Positions 56,440 to 64,000 of a stretch of 64,000 bases of DNA are shown piece by piece. A model generated the notes under the pieces. The model did not search any database and was not told the origin of the DNA. It saw only the letters and a list, made by a program, of their open reading frames with translations. Source of the DNA: Gallaecimonas kandeliae (GTDB lineage Bacteria; Pseudomonadota; Gammaproteobacteria; Enterobacterales; Gallaecimonadaceae). The first letter of the stretch is position 1, and each line of letters opens with the position of its first letter. The position numbers were made by a program, and so were the translations under genes. The stretch lies in NCBI RefSeq assembly GCF_030450055.1, contig NZ_CP118480.1:1887415-1951414 (forward strand), written 5' to 3'.

Positions 56440-56604
56440 CCCTTTGCCCTTTTGTTGATACTGAATCGCTGTTAAACAGCGCCCCGCATCACACTTCCCA
56501 GCGATGCTTTGCTGAGTAAACTTAGTTCTGCAAGCAAGGTAATCGACCCTGTCGAGACCCCTCTTATTCAGGCCGCTTTTCCCACCTCTGCGGCCTTCTT
56601 TTTT
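56440..56604 (+). ncRNA. Candidate small RNA or sbcB leader ending in a terminator
   Basis: No reading frame is supported in 56378-56680. A rightward element ends in a clear intrinsic terminator at 56570-56604. A hairpin CGCTGTT-A-AACAGCG lies at about 56467-56481. A weak promoter (TTGGCC, 15 bp, GATACT at about 56457) would start RNA near 56470, giving about 135 nt. It may be a small RNA or an attenuator in front of sbcB, which starts 77 nt after the terminator. Family not recognised. Confidence 0.35.
56570..56604 (+). terminator. Intrinsic terminator upstream of sbcB
   Basis: AGGCCGC (56570-56576) pairs with GCGGCCT (56590-56596) across a 13-nt loop, followed by TCTTTTTT. No gene ends before it on this strand. 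Confidence 0.75.
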
Positions 56605-56680
56605 GCCCTTTTCCCGGCCTTTGGCTCACAAGCCTCCTTTAAGATAGACTGTGTTTTTCGCCCACTGAAAATCCCCACCG

Positions 56681-58096
56681 ATGACCGCCAGCCTTTTATT
56701 CCATGATTTTGAAACCTTTGGCGCCGATCCCAAGAGGGACAGGCCTTGCCAGTTCGCGGCCATCCGTACCGACGAAGATCTCAACCCCATAGCAGAGCCG
56801 CTCACCTGGTACAGCCAGCCCACGGACGACTACCTGCCTCATCCCTTGGCCTGTCTTATCACCGGCATCACCCCACAGCAGGCCCTGGCCAAGGGCCTGC
56901 CGGAGCCGGAGTTCATCCGCCGCATCCATGCCGAGATGAGCCAGCCCCAGACCTGCAGCCTGGGTTACAACAGCCTGCGCTTCGACGACGAAGTGACCCG
57001 CTTCACCCTCTATCGCAACTTCTTCGACCCCTACGAGCGGGAATGGCAGAACGGCAACAGCCGCTGGGATCTTATCGATCTGGTCAGGGCCACCTATGCC
57101 CTGAGGCCAGAAGGCATCCACTGGCCTGAAAACGAGGACGGCAGCCCCAGCTTCAAACTGGAGCTGCTGAGCGCCGCCAACGAGCTGGCCCACCAGCGCG
57201 CCCACGACGCCCTCTCTGACGTCGAGGCCACCATAGGCCTGGCCAAACTGATCCGCGAGCGCCAGCCCAAGCTCTACGACTATTTCTTCAAGCTGCGCCG
57301 CAAGCAGGCCGTGGCCCAGCTCATCGACGTCATCAACCTCCAACCTCTGGTGCACACCTCCAGCCGTTTCCCCGCCCTCCAGGGCTGCACCACCTACGTG
57401 GTGCCCTTGGCCTGGCACCCGGTCAACAAGAACGCCGTCATCGTCGTCGACCTCAACGGCGACCTCGCGCCCCTGCTGGAGCTGGAAGGCGAGGCCCTCA
57501 AGGCGAGGCTCTACACCCGCAACGCCGACTTGGAAGCCGGCCAGTCGCGGCTGCCGGTCAAGCTGGTGCACATCAACAAGTGCCCCATACTGGCCCCCGC
57601 CAAGACTCTGGGCCCTGAGCGGGCTGACGAGCTCGGCATAGACCGCGGCCGCTGCCGCGACAACCTGGAGCAGCTGAAGCAGCGGCCACAACTGCGCGAC
57701 AAGCTGGTCGAGCTCTTTGCAGCTGAAGGGGAGTTCGCCAGCCAGGATGCCGAGGAAGCCCTCTATGGCGGCTTTATCAGCGATGCCGACAAAGCCGCCA
57801 TGGCCCTGGTCCGCGACAATCAGGATCCGAACCAGCTTGGCCAGATCCGGTTCAAGGATGAGCGGCTCAACACCTTGCTGTTCCGTTACCGGGCCCGCCA
57901 CTTCGCCCAGACCCTGACCGAGCAAGAACAGCAGCGCTGGCGCTGCTACCGCCAGGAAGTGCTGGTGGAGGGCAGCCGCGGCTTCAGCTTGCAGGACTTC
58001 ATGCTGGAGCTGGAGAGCCTGGCCGAAGAGCGGGCCCAAGACGAAAAGGCCATGGCCATCCTCAAGAGCCTCTACCAGTACGCCCAAAGCCTCTAA
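56681..58096 (+). CDS. sbcB: Exodeoxyribonuclease I
   Basis: ExoI digests single-stranded DNA 3' to 5' and acts in mismatch repair and recombination. The 471-aa protein (475 in E. coli) has the DEDDh exonuclease domain: FHDFETFGADP (motif I), GYNSLRFDDEVTRF (motif II) and RAHDALSDVEATIGLAKLI (motif III with the histidine). The SH3-like and C-terminal ExoI regions follow (LVHINKCPILAPAKTL and LFRYRARHFAQTL). It precedes a convergent M23 peptidase gene with a 4-nt overlap. Confidence 0.95.
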   Translation: MTASLLFHDFETFGADPKRDRPCQFAAIRTDEDLNPIAEPLTWYSQPTDDYLPHPLACLITGITPQQALAKGLPEPEFIRRIHAEMSQPQTCSLGYNSLRFDDEVTRFTLYRNFFDPYEREWQNGNSRWDLIDLVRATYALRPEGIHWPENEDGSPSFKLELLSAANELAHQRAHDALSDVEATIGLAKLIRERQPKLYDYFFKLRRKQAVAQLIDVINLQPLVHTSSRFPALQGCTTYVVPLAWHPVNKNAVIVVDLNGDLAPLLELEGEALKARLYTRNADLEAGQSRLPVKLVHINKCPILAPAKTLGPERADELGIDRGRCRDNLEQLKQRPQLRDKLVELFAAEGEFASQDAEEALYGGFISDADKAAMALVRDNQDPNQLGQIRFKDERLNTLLFRYRARHFAQTLTEQEQQRWRCYRQEVLVEGSRGFSLQDFMLELESLAEERAQDEKAMAILKSLYQYAQSL

Positions 58097-58932
58097 GGTT
58101 GCTGGCCAAGGGCCTGGTTATCGTCGCCGGCTGCGCTGTACCAATGGCCTGGCACAGGCCCAAAGACGGGCCCTTGCGCTGTCTCGAACTTAAAAGGCAG
58201 CGACTGGGGCCTGGCATCCTTGTTGGCGGTCTTGACCACGAAATGCAGGTGCGGCTCGGTGGAAAAGCCGGTATTGCCTGACAGCGCCAGCACCTGCCCC
58301 ACCTGCACCTGGTCGTCCACCTTGACCCTGGCGCTGTGGGGCATCAGGTGGAAATATTCCCCCAGGGTGCCGTCGTCGTGTTCTATCACCACGTAGTTGG
58401 CCTCCTCGATGCAGCGCTTGTCGCCGCAGCCCTGGGTCGAGTCCATCCGTACCATGGCCACCCGCCCTGCCCTCGCCGCCACCACAGGGGTGCCTTGGGG
58501 CATGGCAAAGTCCACGGCGTAAAAACTGTGGGGCTCGTCGTGGCTGAAGCGGCCGCCCCAGCCCTGGATCACCTTGAAGCGGCCTTTTTGCCAGGGCAGG
58601 CGGTAGAGGATCTGGGTATCCTGGCGGGCGCTGGCCGAGCCCCTTGACCACTGGGACCAGTAGCGCAGCTTCCAGCTGGTCAGCTTGGTGAAGACCACCA
58701 ATGCCCGGCTCTCCCTTGGCGCCAGCTCCGCCACCAGCGGCAGTTCAGGAGCGGCCTTGAGGCCGCTGAACACCGCCTGGATCTTCACCGTCATGGGAGC
58801 GGCGCTGCGGTTCTGCGCCACCAGGGTCATCTGGTGCGTACGTTCGTCCAAGTCGAGGCAAAGGGCCTGATCACAGGCCAGGGTTACGACTGGGCAAAGC
58901 AGGAGCAACAACCCTAAAAGGCGGCGTAACAT
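58093..58932 (-). CDS. M23-family (LytM) peptidase, secreted
   Basis: The 279-aa protein has a signal peptide (MLRRLLGLLLLLCPVVTLA), an Ig-like N-terminal part (about 20-110) and an M23 metallopeptidase domain. HSFYAVDFAMPQGTPVVA carries the first zinc ligands (H, D), and EPHLHFVV gives the HxH motif. The enzyme or a degenerate relative would act on peptidoglycan cross-links. Cysteines flank a loop (GCGDKRC). I use the internal ATG at 58932 because the earlier codons precede a normal signal peptide. Confidence 0.85.
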   Translation of the reverse strand: MLRRLLGLLLLLCPVVTLACDQALCLDLDERTHQMTLVAQNRSAAPMTVKIQAVFSGLKAAPELPLVAELAPRESRALVVFTKLTSWKLRYWSQWSRGSASARQDTQILYRLPWQKGRFKVIQGWGGRFSHDEPHSFYAVDFAMPQGTPVVAARAGRVAMVRMDSTQGCGDKRCIEEANYVVIEHDDGTLGEYFHLMPHSARVKVDDQVQVGQVLALSGNTGFSTEPHLHFVVKTANKDARPQSLPFKFETAQGPVFGPVPGHWYSAAGDDNQALGQQP

Positions 58933-59055
58933 CGAAGCAAAATCCAGGCAAATCAAATGCTTTGTTAAACAAATGTAGTACAAATACGGACGTGAACTCG
59001 GGGCGAAAATATGCTTTACTCAGACGTCATTCTGTAACGGCGTGTTTCGGTCCTG

Positions 59056-59553
59056 ATGCAGACAGCAGTGTCTCCCAACAACGATAGTCGATGGCTGCAG
59101 CGCCTCCTGCTGGTGCCCTTCGTGGTCTTTGCGATCATCGCCTTGTTGATGGCCGTCAAATTCGCCTTTTCCCTCCACGACAGGTTCAGTTGGTTAAACC
59201 AGGCCGAGATGACCCGTGGCGTGGTGCGCCAGCACCTCATCAAGCACGTTCCCCAGCGTTTCGGCATGAAGGAAAAGCTGCAGCTGGCCATCTACTACAA
59301 CGACAAGAAGGGCCATTGGCACGAGTTCGTGTCCAAGAGCGATCTCACCGAATACAACCCCTTCGCCACCCCGCCCCAGGTCGGTGAGCGGCTCTGGCTC
59401 TATTACCTGCCCAACACCCCCAACCAGGCCCGTCTGGCCGGCTTCAACGCCTTCTGGCTGCCGGTGATCCTCGAAGGGGTCTTCCTGTTGTTCTCCGCCC
59501 TGCTGGGCTTCGTACCGCTCATCTACATCTGGCTGCAACGGCGCCACGACTGA
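59056..59553 (+). CDS. DUF3592-type membrane protein
   Basis: The 165-aa protein has two transmembrane helices (about 15-38 and 137-158) flanking an extracytoplasmic beta-rich domain. The domain shows YYNDKKGHWHEFVSK and VGERLWLYYLPNTPNQARL, the usual pattern of DUF3592 proteins. Function is unknown. It stands between the divergent M23 gene and efpL; the gap to efpL is 57 nt and no terminator is seen. Confidence 0.75.
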   Translation: MQTAVSPNNDSRWLQRLLLVPFVVFAIIALLMAVKFAFSLHDRFSWLNQAEMTRGVVRQHLIKHVPQRFGMKEKLQLAIYYNDKKGHWHEFVSKSDLTEYNPFATPPQVGERLWLYYLPNTPNQARLAGFNAFWLPVILEGVFLLFSALLGFVPLIYIWLQRRHD

Positions 59554-59610
59554 CTGGCAAAAAGGGCTTTTCCTGGCTTAAGATGCGCCATCTTTCCAGG
59601 AGAAATACCC

Positions 59611-60180
59611 ATGCCAAGGGCTAACGAAATCAAGAAAGGCCTGGTCGTCGAACTGGACGGCAAGCTGCTGATAGTGCGCGACGTGGAAGTGCAGAACCCC
59701 AGCGCGCGCGGCGCCACCACCCTCTACAAGATGCGCTTTTCCGATCTGCGCACCGGCCTCAAGGTGGAGGAGCGCTTCAAGGGCGACGATATCCTCAACA
59801 CCGTCGAGATGGTGCGCCACAACGTGGTGCTGTCCTATGCCGACGGCGACGAGCACGTCTTCATGGACGAGGCCGACTACAGCCAGTTCCCCCTCAAGAG
59901 CAAGGACATCAGCGACGAGCTGCTGTTCATCGACGAGAACACCAAGGGCATGATGCTGCTGATGGTGGACGACCAGGTGGTGGGCCTGGAGCTGCCCCAG
60001 ACGGTGGAAATGACCGTCGTCGATACGGCCCCCGAGATGAAGGGCGCCTCCGCCACGGCCCGCACCAAGCCGGCCAGCTTCGCCAGCGGCCTCAGCATCC
60101 AGGTGCCGGAATACATCAAGGTGGGTGACAGGGTGCGGATCCACACCGGCGAAAAGCGTTTCATGGGCCGGGCCGACTGA
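59611..60180 (+). CDS. efpL: Elongation factor P-like protein EfpL (YeiP)
   Basis: EfpL is an EF-P paralogue that relieves ribosome stalling, in particular on proline-containing motifs. The 189-aa protein matches E. coli Yei[43 protein letters not shown] and [19 protein letters not shown]. The tip of the first domain has Arg33 in [12 protein letters not shown] instead of the modified lysine of EF-P, which is the mark of the EfpL branch. AGGAGA precedes the ATG, and a bidirectional terminator follows. Confidence 0.93.
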   Translation: MPRANEIKKGLVVELDGKLLIVRDVEVQNPSARGATTLYKMRFSDLRTGLKVEERFKGDDILNTVEMVRHNVVLSYADGDEHVFMDEADYSQFPLKSKDISDELLFIDENTKGMMLLMVDDQVVGLELPQTVEMTVVDTAPEMKGASATARTKPASFASGLSIQVPEYIKVGDRVRIHTGEKRFMGRAD

Positions 60181-60196
60181 GCCCCAAGAACCCAAG

Positions 60197-60224
60197 AAAA
60201 GGGCCGCGAATGCGGCCCTTTTTT
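60197..60224. terminator. Bidirectional terminator between efpL and the YbaK gene
   Basis: AAAAGGGCCGC and GCGGCCCTTTT with a GAAT loop, extended by further T residues to 60224. Confidence 0.9.
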
Positions 60225-60709
60225 CAATGCCAGGTTTGTTCCTCGAAGGCGATGGCCCCCTGCTTGGCGTGGGGCAACAGGGCCCTAAAATGTTCCCCCT
60301 TGATGTGCAGCAGATCCTTGTGATCGCCGCTTTCCAGGAAGACATCGTCACGCCACCAGAGGCTTTCATCCACCAGGGTTTCCATGGAGAAGGCTTCGCC
60401 CAGGGCCGGTATGGCGCCCAGCTCGCAATCGCGGAAGCGATCGGCCAGTTCCCGCTCGGTCAACAGCCGGCAATCCCTTTCCAACAACAAATTGACCCTG
60501 GAGAGGCTGACCTTATGGCTGGCCGGCACCACCGCCATGATCTGGCGGCCTTCGTGATCTTCCAGCACCACCGCCTTGGCCATGTATTTCAATGGCACCT
60601 GGCTGGCGATGGCGCTCTGTAGCGCCCCTTCGCTGTACGGATGGTGGATGTGTTCCGCCCTGATGTTCCGTGCCGCGAGGTAATTGCGCAAGGACTCTGA
60701 CATGCTCAT
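60224..60709 (-). CDS. YbaK/EbsC-type aminoacyl-tRNA deacylase
   Basis: The 161-aa protein belongs to the YbaK/ProX editing-domain family. It has LKYMAKAVVLEDHEGRQIMAVVPASHKV with the catalytic lysine, and CELGAIPALGEAF and DVFLESGDHKDLLHIKG. Such proteins hydrolyse mischarged tRNAs in trans; which tRNA is not clear from sequence. GGAGG lies about 6 nt before the ATG at 60709, so the upstream frame is not used. It is an isolated leftward gene. Confidence 0.85.
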   Translation of the reverse strand: MSMSESLRNYLAARNIRAEHIHHPYSEGALQSAIASQVPLKYMAKAVVLEDHEGRQIMAVVPASHKVSLSRVNLLLERDCRLLTERELADRFRDCELGAIPALGEAFSMETLVDESLWWRDDVFLESGDHKDLLHIKGEHFRALLPHAKQGAIAFEEQTWH

Positions 60710-60783
60710 AGCAACCTCCTTCGTCAACGCCCAGCATTGAGTATAGGCAGTGCCAGGCCAGGCAGGACGCGGCTTCAGGGACC

Positions 60784-61608
60784 CTAAAGGCCCAGCAGCT
60801 GGTCGAAGTTGAACTTTGGCCTGTAGCCGAGCAGGCGTTCGGCCTTGGCGGTGACATAAACCCTGTCGATGCTGGCTGGCAGCTGCCAGCCTCTTTGCCG
60901 ATAAAGGGCTTTGGCATCAGGGTAATAGCGGAGTACGACGGCGGCGGCGTCCCGCTTGAGCTCGCCAAGGTCGGCCTGCTGGAAGGGTGAGCGGTTGGAG
61001 ATGTTGAATATTTCAAAGCCTGCCAAGGGGGCCGACAAGGCCTTGAGATGGGCCAAGGCACCGTCGCGCTCGTCCAGGCCGCGGTAAAGCCGGTAGTTGG
61101 CCATGGCGTTGGCCGGCTCGTCCATGAAGCGCGACACCCGCAGCACGGCCGTGGTGAAGCCCGGGGCGAAGAAGTCCCGGCACAGGTGCTCCGCGGCCTG
61201 CTTGCTGATGTCGTAGATATCCCTGGGCCTGGGCGCGAGGTCTTCGTCGACCCAGACGGCTCTGTCAGGGCAGTCCATGGCGGCGCCGTAGATGGAGGTG
61301 GTACTGGTGTAGAGAAAGCGCCCCACCCCGGCCGCCTTGGCCGCTTCCAAGAGGCGCAGGGTACCGCTGACGTTGGTGTCGATGAAGGCCTGGCGGGAAA
61401 GCCCCAGATCCAGGTGGCGGCCATGGAGGGCGGCGCTGTGGATGACGGCGTCGCAACCGTCGAGCCAGGGCGCCAGATCATCGCGGCGGATGTCCACAGG
61501 CTCTTGCCCGGCCAAGTCCAGGCTCACCACCTGGTGGCCCTCGGCCAGGGCGGCCTGAACCAGGTGGCGGCCAAGGCGCCCGGAGGCGCCCGTGACCGCC
61601 AGCCTCAC
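60784..61608 (-). CDS. NAD-dependent epimerase/dehydratase family protein
   Basis: The 274-aa extended short-chain dehydrogenase has the Rossmann motif VTGASGRLGRHLV, DVHSAALHG-like region AVIHSAALHGRHLD, the catalytic serine/threonine in YTSTTSIYGAAMD and the YDISKQAAE tyrosine-lysine pair. The substrate is unknown; nucleotide sugars or aldehydes are possible. The start GTG overlaps the upstream mgtC-type stop as GTGA, so the two genes are coupled. Confidence 0.85.
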   Translation of the reverse strand: MRLAVTGASGRLGRHLVQAALAEGHQVVSLDLAGQEPVDIRRDDLAPWLDGCDAVIHSAALHGRHLDLGLSRQAFIDTNVSGTLRLLEAAKAAGVGRFLYTSTTSIYGAAMDCPDRAVWVDEDLAPRPRDIYDISKQAAEHLCRDFFAPGFTTAVLRVSRFMDEPANAMANYRLYRGLDERDGALAHLKALSAPLAGFEIFNISNRSPFQQADLGELKRDAAAVVLRYYPDAKALYRQRGWQLPASIDRVYVTAKAERLLGYRPKFNFDQLLGL

Positions 61609-62108
61609 TGACCTTCTTCCCAGGGGTCGACGGGGGGCTTTTGCCGCCAACTCTGGTAGCGCTGGTGCACGCCCCGGCGCAGGGACTTGAAGCTGGCCTC
61701 CAGCATGTCCACTCCCACCAGTACCGTCACTATCACCAGGCTCAGCTTGAGAGCTGTGCTGTCATGGTGGATGGCGATGACCACCCCTATGCTGGCCAGG
61801 GTCCAGATGGCGGCGGCCGAGGTGACCCCTATCACCACCCCGTCCCTGGCCATCATGACGCCGGCCCCGAGGAAGCCGACCCCTGTGACGACCTGGCCGA
61901 TGATCCGGGACGGATCAGTGCTGCTGTTGGTGATGGACAGGGAGGCCATCACGAAGAAATAGGTGCCCAGCACCACCAGCGCCGAGGTGCGGATCCCCAC
62001 CGGCTTGCCGCGCAGTTGCCGCTCCAGGCCTATGATGGCGCCGCACAGCACCGACATGCCGATATCGGTCCAGGAAAAGGGGGTAATGCTCAGCCAGTCC
62101 GCTTGCAT
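61605..62108 (-). CDS. MgtC/SapB-family membrane protein
   Basis: This 167-aa protein has four to five transmembrane helices and the family motifs CGAIIGLERQLRGKPVGIRT, SRIIGQVVTGVGFLGAGVMM and VIGVTSAAAIWTLASIGV. MgtC proteins affect Mg2+ homeostasis and ATP synthase in some pathogens, but this shorter YhiD-like form lacks the C-terminal ACT-like domain, so that role is not assured. The start is uncertain: further in-frame starts lie at 62141 (ATG) and 62156 (TTG), none with a clear ribosome-binding sequence. Confidence 0.8.
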   Translation of the reverse strand: MQADWLSITPFSWTDIGMSVLCGAIIGLERQLRGKPVGIRTSALVVLGTYFFVMASLSITNSSTDPSRIIGQVVTGVGFLGAGVMMARDGVVIGVTSAAAIWTLASIGVVIAIHHDSTALKLSLVIVTVLVGVDMLEASFKSLRRGVHQRYQSWRQKPPVDPWEEGQ

Positions 62109-62199
62109 CGGAGGTTCCGAAAAGGGGGGAAGTAACGGCATTGTAATGCCGTCCAAGCCCTGCTGTGCAAGGCCGCCTGGAAAAAAAACGGAGCCCTGC

Positions 62200-62721
62200 T
62201 CAGCCCTCGGGGCTGAGGGGCAAGGGCCTGGGGTCGATATCGACGCCGGCCTGGTGGCGGCCTTGGCGGCCGGCCTCGATAAGGGCCAATGGCGCCAGGC
62301 TACCCTGGGCCGGCCAGGCCAGGGGGGCCGGCAGCGCCTTCAGTTTTTGCCCTTCCAGGCCCAGGGCCAGGCAGCGCAGCAGCAGTGCCCTGGCCTCGCC
62401 CTGTTTCGACTTGGCCTTGTCCAGAGTCAGGGCCAGCCAGGGGTCGGTCAGCAGCCCCAGCTTCTCGGGCATCGGCAGATCCAGGCGGGCAGAGAGCCAG
62501 GCGCAATCGAAGGTGCTGTCGTCACTGGCACCGAGGGCGAAGAGGGTATCGGCAGGCAACCACAGCAGATCGCCGGTCCGGAGCGGATGGTAGGCCTTGC
62601 CGAGGCGAAGCGCCCCAAGGCCGGCTTGCCAATGCACCAGAAGGCCTGTGGCCAGGCGTTGGCGGGCAGAGAGTCTGGCCTTGGCGTAATGGCGGCTTTC
62701 CAGGGTGACGGGCAGGTACAT
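62200..62721 (-). CDS. Cupin-like protein of unknown function
   Basis: The 173-aa protein resembles the N-terminal cupin domain of AraC-type regulators: LVHWQAGLGALRLGKAYHPL, then RTGDLLWLPADTLFAL. No helix-turn-helix follows; the rest is helical and ends PRPLPLSPEG. The start overlaps the upstream methyltransferase gene as TGATG, so the two are coupled. It could be a sensor or binding partner; no function can be named. Confidence 0.6.
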   Translation of the reverse strand: MYLPVTLESRHYAKARLSARQRLATGLLVHWQAGLGALRLGKAYHPLRTGDLLWLPADTLFALGASDDSTFDCAWLSARLDLPMPEKLGLLTDPWLALTLDKAKSKQGEARALLLRCLALGLEGQKLKALPAPLAWPAQGSLAPLALIEAGRQGRHQAGVDIDPRPLPLSPEG

Positions 62722-63887
62722 CAGGCATCTCCTCTGCGCGCGTCGATAAGGGCGTTGCGCGGGCTGTTGTGTTTGTCGGTAAAGGTGCCGAGCCGGACTT
62801 CATAGCCCTGCTCCTCCAGGAAGCAGACCCTGTCGAGCAGCAACCACAGTTCCAGGGGCCAGCGATACCAGTGCCTCACCCATTCCAGTTGGCGCACGAA
62901 GCGCTGGCGCTCGGCGCCGCGCGCCAGGCAAGGGGCTAAGTCGATGCCGGCGGGCAGGGCCAGGCCCTTCTGGCCGGCGGCCCAGGCGGCAAAGTCGGCG
63001 AAGGGCCCCGAAAAGAGGGACTGGGGAGCAGGAGGGACAGGCAGGTAGCTGTCGCGCCCCAGCAGCTGCCGTTGCAAGGCGTCGAAGGCCAGGCGGTAGT
63101 GCTGTTCTGTGTGGCGCAGCCTCGCTATGCGGGCGCCCCCCGTCACCTGTTCCTGCAGGGGCAGGCGCAGATCAAAAGGCGTGAGGCCCAGATCCCCTTC
63201 CCTGCCCACCCTGGACAAAGGCTGGTAGCGCTCCGTCTTGATAAGGTGGTAACAGCAGGGGGACAGGCTGATGGCGGCCGCGCCGGCGCTGCTGGCCTGG
63301 CGCAGCAGGCTCAGGTGCAGCTCGCCACAGGCATGGAGGGCAACGGCATGGATGTCCTGCTTGAAGAACTGGCTGCTGTCGGGGGCCAGGGCGTCGGCAC
63401 AGACAAAGCTGTGTGGCAGCTGCCAACGCTGCGCCTCGGCCTCGCCCTGGCGGCACAGCTCGGCCTGCCATTCGATGGCCGTCACCCGCTGCCCCTGGCT
63501 GGCCAGCAGCCTCCCCAGGTGGCCCTTGCCGGCGCACCATTCCAGCACAGGACCAAGCGGGCTTATGGCACCGGCAAAGTCCCGCACCTGGGCCCATTTG
63601 CGCCCCGGCATGCCCACTTCGATACGGGGCGGCAGCTTGAGCTGCGCCTGCGGTAGCCTCGGCAGGGACATGGCCAACCAGGGGGCCAGGGCTGGCCTGA
63701 CACGCCGGACCAGGGCCAGGTGCTCGGCGACGCCCATGGCCTCCAGGGCATCGGGCTCCAGGTCGGTGACAAAAGCCAGCTCCGGCCAGGGCCAGTGGAA
63801 GCGGTCGAAGGGCAGGAACTGCCAATCCGCCTTGTGGGCGGACAGCACCTGGCTGAGTTGGCGAAGTTCGGCGGCGTGGTTTTGCAT
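62721..63887 (-). CDS. GSTCD-type SAM-dependent methyltransferase
   Basis: The 388-aa protein has a Rossmann methyltransferase core: VLEWCAGKGHLGRLLASQG (SAM motif I), TAIEWQAEL, HSFVCADAL and HAVALHACGEL. The cysteine pair in SLSPCCYHLI, followed by late helical segments, matches the Methyltransf_32 family that includes human GSTCD. The substrate is unknown, with RNA as one possibility. The ATG lies 8 nt after a perfect TATAAT box with the spacer GCGCCGCC, giving a leaderless-type start. Its stop overlaps the cupin-like gene. Confidence 0.82.
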   Translation of the reverse strand: MQNHAAELRQLSQVLSAHKADWQFLPFDRFHWPWPELAFVTDLEPDALEAMGVAEHLALVRRVRPALAPWLAMSLPRLPQAQLKLPPRIEVGMPGRKWAQVRDFAGAISPLGPVLEWCAGKGHLGRLLASQGQRVTAIEWQAELCRQGEAEAQRWQLPHSFVCADALAPDSSQFFKQDIHAVALHACGELHLSLLRQASSAGAAAISLSPCCYHLIKTERYQPLSRVGREGDLGLTPFDLRLPLQEQVTGGARIARLRHTEQHYRLAFDALQRQLLGRDSYLPVPPAPQSLFSGPFADFAAWAAGQKGLALPAGIDLAPCLARGAERQRFVRQLEWVRHWYRWPLELWLLLDRVCFLEEQGYEVRLGTFTDKHNSPRNALIDARRGDA

Positions 63888-63895
63888 GGCGGCGC

Positions 63896-63901
63896 ATTAT
63901 A
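63896..63901 (-). promoter_or_regulatory. -10 box of the GSTCD-type gene, leaderless-type start
   Basis: A perfect TATAAT on the minus strand is followed by eight bases and the ATG at 63887. The -35 region is not convincing. Confidence 0.6.
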
Positions 63902-63918
63902 CGCAAGGGCCGCCGATT

Positions 63919-64000
63919 TTACCGCTTTTCGAAAAAGAGGGTCACTTCCCCCACCGCCAGGCCGAATTTCTTCATCACGGAGCGGTTCAAGAGGTGCTTG
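63919..64000 (-). CDS. C-terminal end of an unidentified protein (partial)
   Basis: Twenty-six codons and a TAA stop are visible; the translation ends FGLAVGEVTLFFEKR and is preceded by KHLLNRSVMKK. Codon use looks real and in line with its neighbours, but the fragment is too short to assign to a family. Its stop lies 18 nt before the TATAAT of the following gene. Confidence 0.5.
   Translation of the reverse strand, partial: KHLLNRSVMKKFGLAVGEVTLFFEKR

Overview
The window is a 64 kb piece of the chromosome of a high-GC gammaproteobacterium. Gene order matches conserved enterobacterial, Shewanella and Aeromonas blocks: letB-rsmF, pabC-mltG-tmk-holB-ycfH, yceD-rpmF-plsX-fabHDG-acpP-fabF, rluC/rne, the bio cluster, cyoABCDE and aroF-tyrA. 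A Gallaecimonas-like organism near Alteromonadales/Aeromonadales would fit, but this is inference from gene content. I see no rRNA, tRNA, insertion sequence, prophage or CRISPR array. Intergenic regions are short and many ends carry clear intrinsic terminators.

Layout. 1-5.9 kb: end of letB, rsmF, then the leftward pabC-mltG-tmk-holB-ycfH chain. 6-12.1 kb: a leftward operon that makes fatty acids (yceD, rpmF, plsX, fabH, fabD, fabG, acpP, fabF). 12.2-18.4 kb: maf, a HAD phosphatase, rluC, and rne with a long leader, then a low-molecular-weight phosphatase. 18.4-26.1 kb: the radD helicase, a chromosomal KfrA-like protein, htpX, pepE, fklB, an esterase, an NlpC lipoprotein with a hexanucleotide repeat, and yjjG. 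26.1-31 kb: bioBFCD diverging from bioA.

31.0-34.1 kb is the most interesting part. It is a leftward operon encoding a 70-residue peptide with a helical leader and a short hydrophobic tail, a periplasmic TPR protein with a membrane segment and a degenerate GGDEF domain, and a tetrapyrrole-methylase-fold enzyme. The peptide and enzyme closely resemble the split borosin pair SonA/SonM of Shewanella: a RiPP precursor and its backbone alpha-N-methyltransferase. The inserted sensor-like gene is translationally coupled to the enzyme, and it makes this an unusual arrangement.

34.2-64 kb: asnS, lemA with an M48 protease, the bo3-type quinol oxidase operon cyoABCDE with an internal terminator before cyoE, an aldo/keto reductase, a YbaY lipoprotein, a TAXI-type TRAP transporter, ycfJ, two unknown membrane-anchored proteins, aroF-tyrA, a secreted M4 metalloprotease, a CDF cation exporter, sbcB, an M23 peptidase, efpL, a YbaK-type deacylase, an epimerase, an MgtC-family protein, a cupin-like protein and a GSTCD-type methyltransferase. 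The window ends inside an unidentified leftward gene.

Regulatory features that can be read directly include several sigma70-type promoters, three genes whose -10 box sits 8-9 nt before the ATG (leaderless-like starts), a rne leader of about 340 nt, a TyrR-like box before aroF, and two intrinsic terminators placed directly before the start codons of downstream operon genes (pabC, cyoE).
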